Shown here one piece after another: positions 5,787 to 6,835 of a stretch of 6,835 nucleotides of DNA. Position numbers and translations under genes: made by a program. The notes beneath the pieces are model-generated. The model saw nothing but the letters and a program-made list of their open reading frames with translations, made no database searches and was not told the origin of the DNA. Position 1 is the stretch's first letter. Each line of letters begins with the position of its first letter. Source of the stretch: Rickettsiaceae bacterium (GTDB taxonomy: Bacteria > Pseudomonadota > Alphaproteobacteria > Rickettsiales > Rickettsiaceae); contig JAGOJE010000056.1 of assembly GCA_017995275.1 (NCBI GenBank), positions 1 through 6,835 of the forward strand, read 5' to 3'.

Positions 5787-5908
5787 TAAGTGATGGAAGA
5801 GTGCCTCTTTGGGGTGTAGTGTTAATCAGCTTTGTAATAATGCTGATTGCACAGCTTATCTCGATGGGCCCGCAAGGGTTTATGGAGTGGGTTTTGAGCT
5901 TCTTTTAG
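5780..5908 (+). CDS. Small single-pass membrane protein, 42 residues (second gene of three)
   Basis: The start is fixed by an AGGAG site seven bases upstream. After a short polar beginning (K2 to P9) a membrane helix runs from about L10/W11 to M29. A Gly-Pro break (G30-P31) follows, and then a tail F34-M-E-W-V-L-S-F-F that looks amphipathic. The W-x18-GP-tail layout closely parallels the 51-residue peptide (W22 to G40-P41 there, W11 to G30-P31 here). With the identical start region, this suggests that the two genes arose by duplication, although residue identity is low. No family is recognised. Its TAG stop overlaps the Shine-Dalgarno sequence of the next gene. Confidence 0.75.
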   Translation: MKISDGRVPLWGVVLISFVIMLIAQLISMGPQGFMEWVLSFF

Positions 5909-5917
5909 GAGGGAAAC

Positions 5918-6013
5918 ATGTACCACCGAGACTGGCCGCTGCGCGTGGCTATAAGCTACGTCGGCATTGTTATTATAGCCATCATTCTCATCGGGATAGT
6001 GTTGGCTAAATAG
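5918..6013 (+). CDS. Small single-pass membrane protein, 31 residues (third gene of three)
   Basis: A perfect AGGAGG (5907-5912) five bases before the ATG, placed directly after the previous gene's stop, supports this very short gene. The protein is essentially one membrane helix: a polar start with H3, R4, D5, W6 and R9, then an isoleucine- and valine-rich helix from about V10 to A30 and a final lysine. It lacks the Gly-Pro tail of the other two. It is too short for reliable family assignment. The gene is followed immediately by a strong terminator hairpin, marking it as the last of the operon. Conserved order and coupled ribosome binding sites are the main arguments that it is real. Confidence 0.72.
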   Translation: MYHRDWPLRVAISYVGIVIIAIILIGIVLAK

Positions 6014-6017
6014 TCCG

Positions 6018-6049
6018 GAAAGGCCAGAGAGAATCCTCTCTGGCCTTTC
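6018..6049 (+). terminator. Intrinsic terminator of the three-peptide operon
   Basis: GAAAGGCCAGAGAG (6018-6031) pairs perfectly with CTCTCTGGCCTTTC (6036-6049), giving 14 bp around an AATC loop. It begins four bases after the last stop codon. The U-run is only TTT inside the stem base, so termination may be partial, but stem strength and position make a terminator or 3' stabiliser the best reading. Confidence 0.8.
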
Positions 6050-6058
6050 ATCCTTCCC

Positions 6059-6073
6059 GATATAGTGCGGTTT
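6059..6073 (-). repeat. Right copy of the 15-bp inverted repeat
   Basis: GATATAGTGCGGTTT is the exact reverse complement of 5519-5533. It lies ten bases after the terminator hairpin and 12 bases before the -35 box of the oxidoreductase gene, so it could also serve as a protein-binding site for that promoter. Confidence 0.6.
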
Positions 6074-6085
6074 TCTTTCTTAAAA

Positions 6086-6114
6086 TTGATACTTCAGCAT
6101 TTCATCCCTATAAT
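6086..6114 (+). promoter_or_regulatory. Promoter of the FAD oxidoreductase gene (leaderless)
   Basis: TTGATA (6086-6091) and TATAAT (6109-6114) are separated by 17 bases. The -10 box ends six bases before the ATG at 6121, the same distance as for ychF and the antitoxin. No Shine-Dalgarno sequence is present in CTCTTT. Confidence 0.75.
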
Positions 6115-6120
6115 CTCTTT

Positions 6121-6835
6121 ATGGATAAAAATCATTCCCCGTGGCTGGCCGAGCTCAACAAAGATCGACAACCCCATGCCCATGATGAAAATATAGCCTA
6201 TGAAGTGGCTATTGTTGGCGGGGGAATAGCCGGGATGGTGACTGCTTACTATGCTCTCACGCAGACAGAGAAAACAGTGCTTCTTGTCGAAGCCACACGT
6301 ATAGCACATGGGGCAACAGGGCATAATGCCGGCCAGGTAGTCGACTATTTTGAAAAACCATTCTCTGAAATAGCCATAGAATATGGTCTTCCCATGGCTG
6401 TCGAAGGACAAAAAGCTGTGACTGGGGCATGGAAACTGGTTGAGGAAATCCTTGAAGAAACCCGTATGCGCATACCCTTTGCCCGATTTATGGGCTATGC
6501 AGGTTGTACGACCATGGATCAACTACTTGTACATTTGGAAAACAAATACCAAAAATGCGCCGGCGGATTGCATGTAGAGCGGGCAATGCTTGCGCAAGAA
6601 CTTATCAAAAAGGAAAATATTCCTACAAAATATCATGATTTTTGTAGTTTTATCCCTCATGCAGAAGTACTCAAACATTTGGAGACACCACACATGAAGT
6701 ATATTGCTGCACTTCAATCTCGCAAAGGCACCATGAACAGTGCCCTTTTTGTAGAAAAACTTTCAGATTATTTACTCGAGACATATAGAGGGCGTTTTGC
6801 CATACGCGAACATGCGCCCGTGGATGAAGTGCATC
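6121..6835 (+). CDS. DAO-family FAD-dependent oxidoreductase (partial, C-terminus off right edge)
   Basis: The frame is open from the ATG at 6121 to the window end, giving 238 residues. An N-terminal Rossmann segment binds FAD: A30-I-V-G-G-G-I-A-G (GxGxxG at 33-38) followed after a helix by V53-L-L-V-E57, where E57 should contact the ribose of the ADP part. H63-G-A-T-G-H-N-A-G-Q (63-72) matches the GATGxNxGQ signature after the second strand of D-amino acid oxidase/glycine oxidase-like proteins. These enzymes oxidise amines or amino acids with FAD; the substrate cannot be judged because the substrate-binding part is mostly outside the window. About 28 residues precede the Rossmann fold. GC is about 48% in one counted line (6301), like ychF. 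The start is supported by the leaderless promoter. Reverse-strand open frames in this stretch are not credible genes. Confidence 0.9.
   Translation, partial: MDKNHSPWLAELNKDRQPHAHDENIAYEVAIVGGGIAGMVTAYYALTQTEKTVLLVEATRIAHGATGHNAGQVVDYFEKPFSEIAIEYGLPMAVEGQKAVTGAWKLVEEILEETRMRIPFARFMGYAGCTTMDQLLVHLENKYQKCAGGLHVERAMLAQELIKKENIPTKYHDFCSFIPHAEVLKHLETPHMKYIAALQSRKGTMNSALFVEKLSDYLLETYRGRFAIREHAPVDEVH

Noticed and set aside
6094..6717. Two reverse-strand open frames of 142 and 64 codons
   Set aside because: They lie opposite the FAD oxidoreductase, which has a clear Rossmann motif and promoter; they lack any recognisable feature.
1..6835. Possible reassignment of TGA, since all eight visible gene stops are TAA or TAG
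   Set aside because: No gene contains an in-frame TGA and glycine is encoded by ordinary GGN codons; eight stops are too few to infer a changed code.

Overview
The window looks like a piece of a small bacterial genome, possibly Patescibacteria (candidate phyla radiation). This is an inference. It rests on short intergenic gaps, a recurring leaderless arrangement in which a sigma70-type -10 box ends 5-9 bases before the ATG with no Shine-Dalgarno sequence, strong swings in base composition, and a palindromic repeat inserted in a housekeeping gene. No rRNA, tRNA, CRISPR array or insertion sequence was seen. No gene-free stretch exceeds 300 bases; the longest is 5356-5613 (258 bases), and it holds a promoter and two large hairpins.

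Left part (1-2279). A minus-strand gene runs off the left edge and encodes a secreted protein that starts with a fibronectin type III-like domain. Diverging from it is an AT-rich gene for an unrecognised 223-residue soluble protein. That gene converges on, and overlaps by 17 bases, the minus-strand ychF gene (ribosome-associated Obg-like ATPase). The ychF gene carries a 21-base palindromic element read in frame.

Middle part (2280-5355). A very AT-rich 770-codon gene encodes a membrane-anchored KAP-type P-loop NTPase with four N-terminal membrane segments. It is followed by a Phd/YefM-type antitoxin and a VapC-type PIN toxin whose reading frames overlap by 8 bases, behind a promoter overlapped by a 31-base inverted repeat. 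The pairing suggests an acquired defence or stabilisation island.

Right part (5356-6835). The most unusual unit is a compact operon of three tiny single-pass membrane proteins (51, 42 and 31 residues). Unlike the other transcription units here, it has a leader of roughly 160 bases with two long hairpins, good Shine-Dalgarno sites, and a strong 14-bp terminator hairpin. A perfect 15-bp inverted repeat brackets the leader and genes. Beyond it, a leaderless gene for a DAO-type FAD-dependent oxidoreductase begins and runs off the right edge.

The functional links between these units are not shown by the sequence. The firm assignments are YchF, the PIN toxin/antitoxin pair, the KAP-like NTPase and the FAD oxidoreductase. 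The three-peptide operon and the 223-residue protein have no recognised function.
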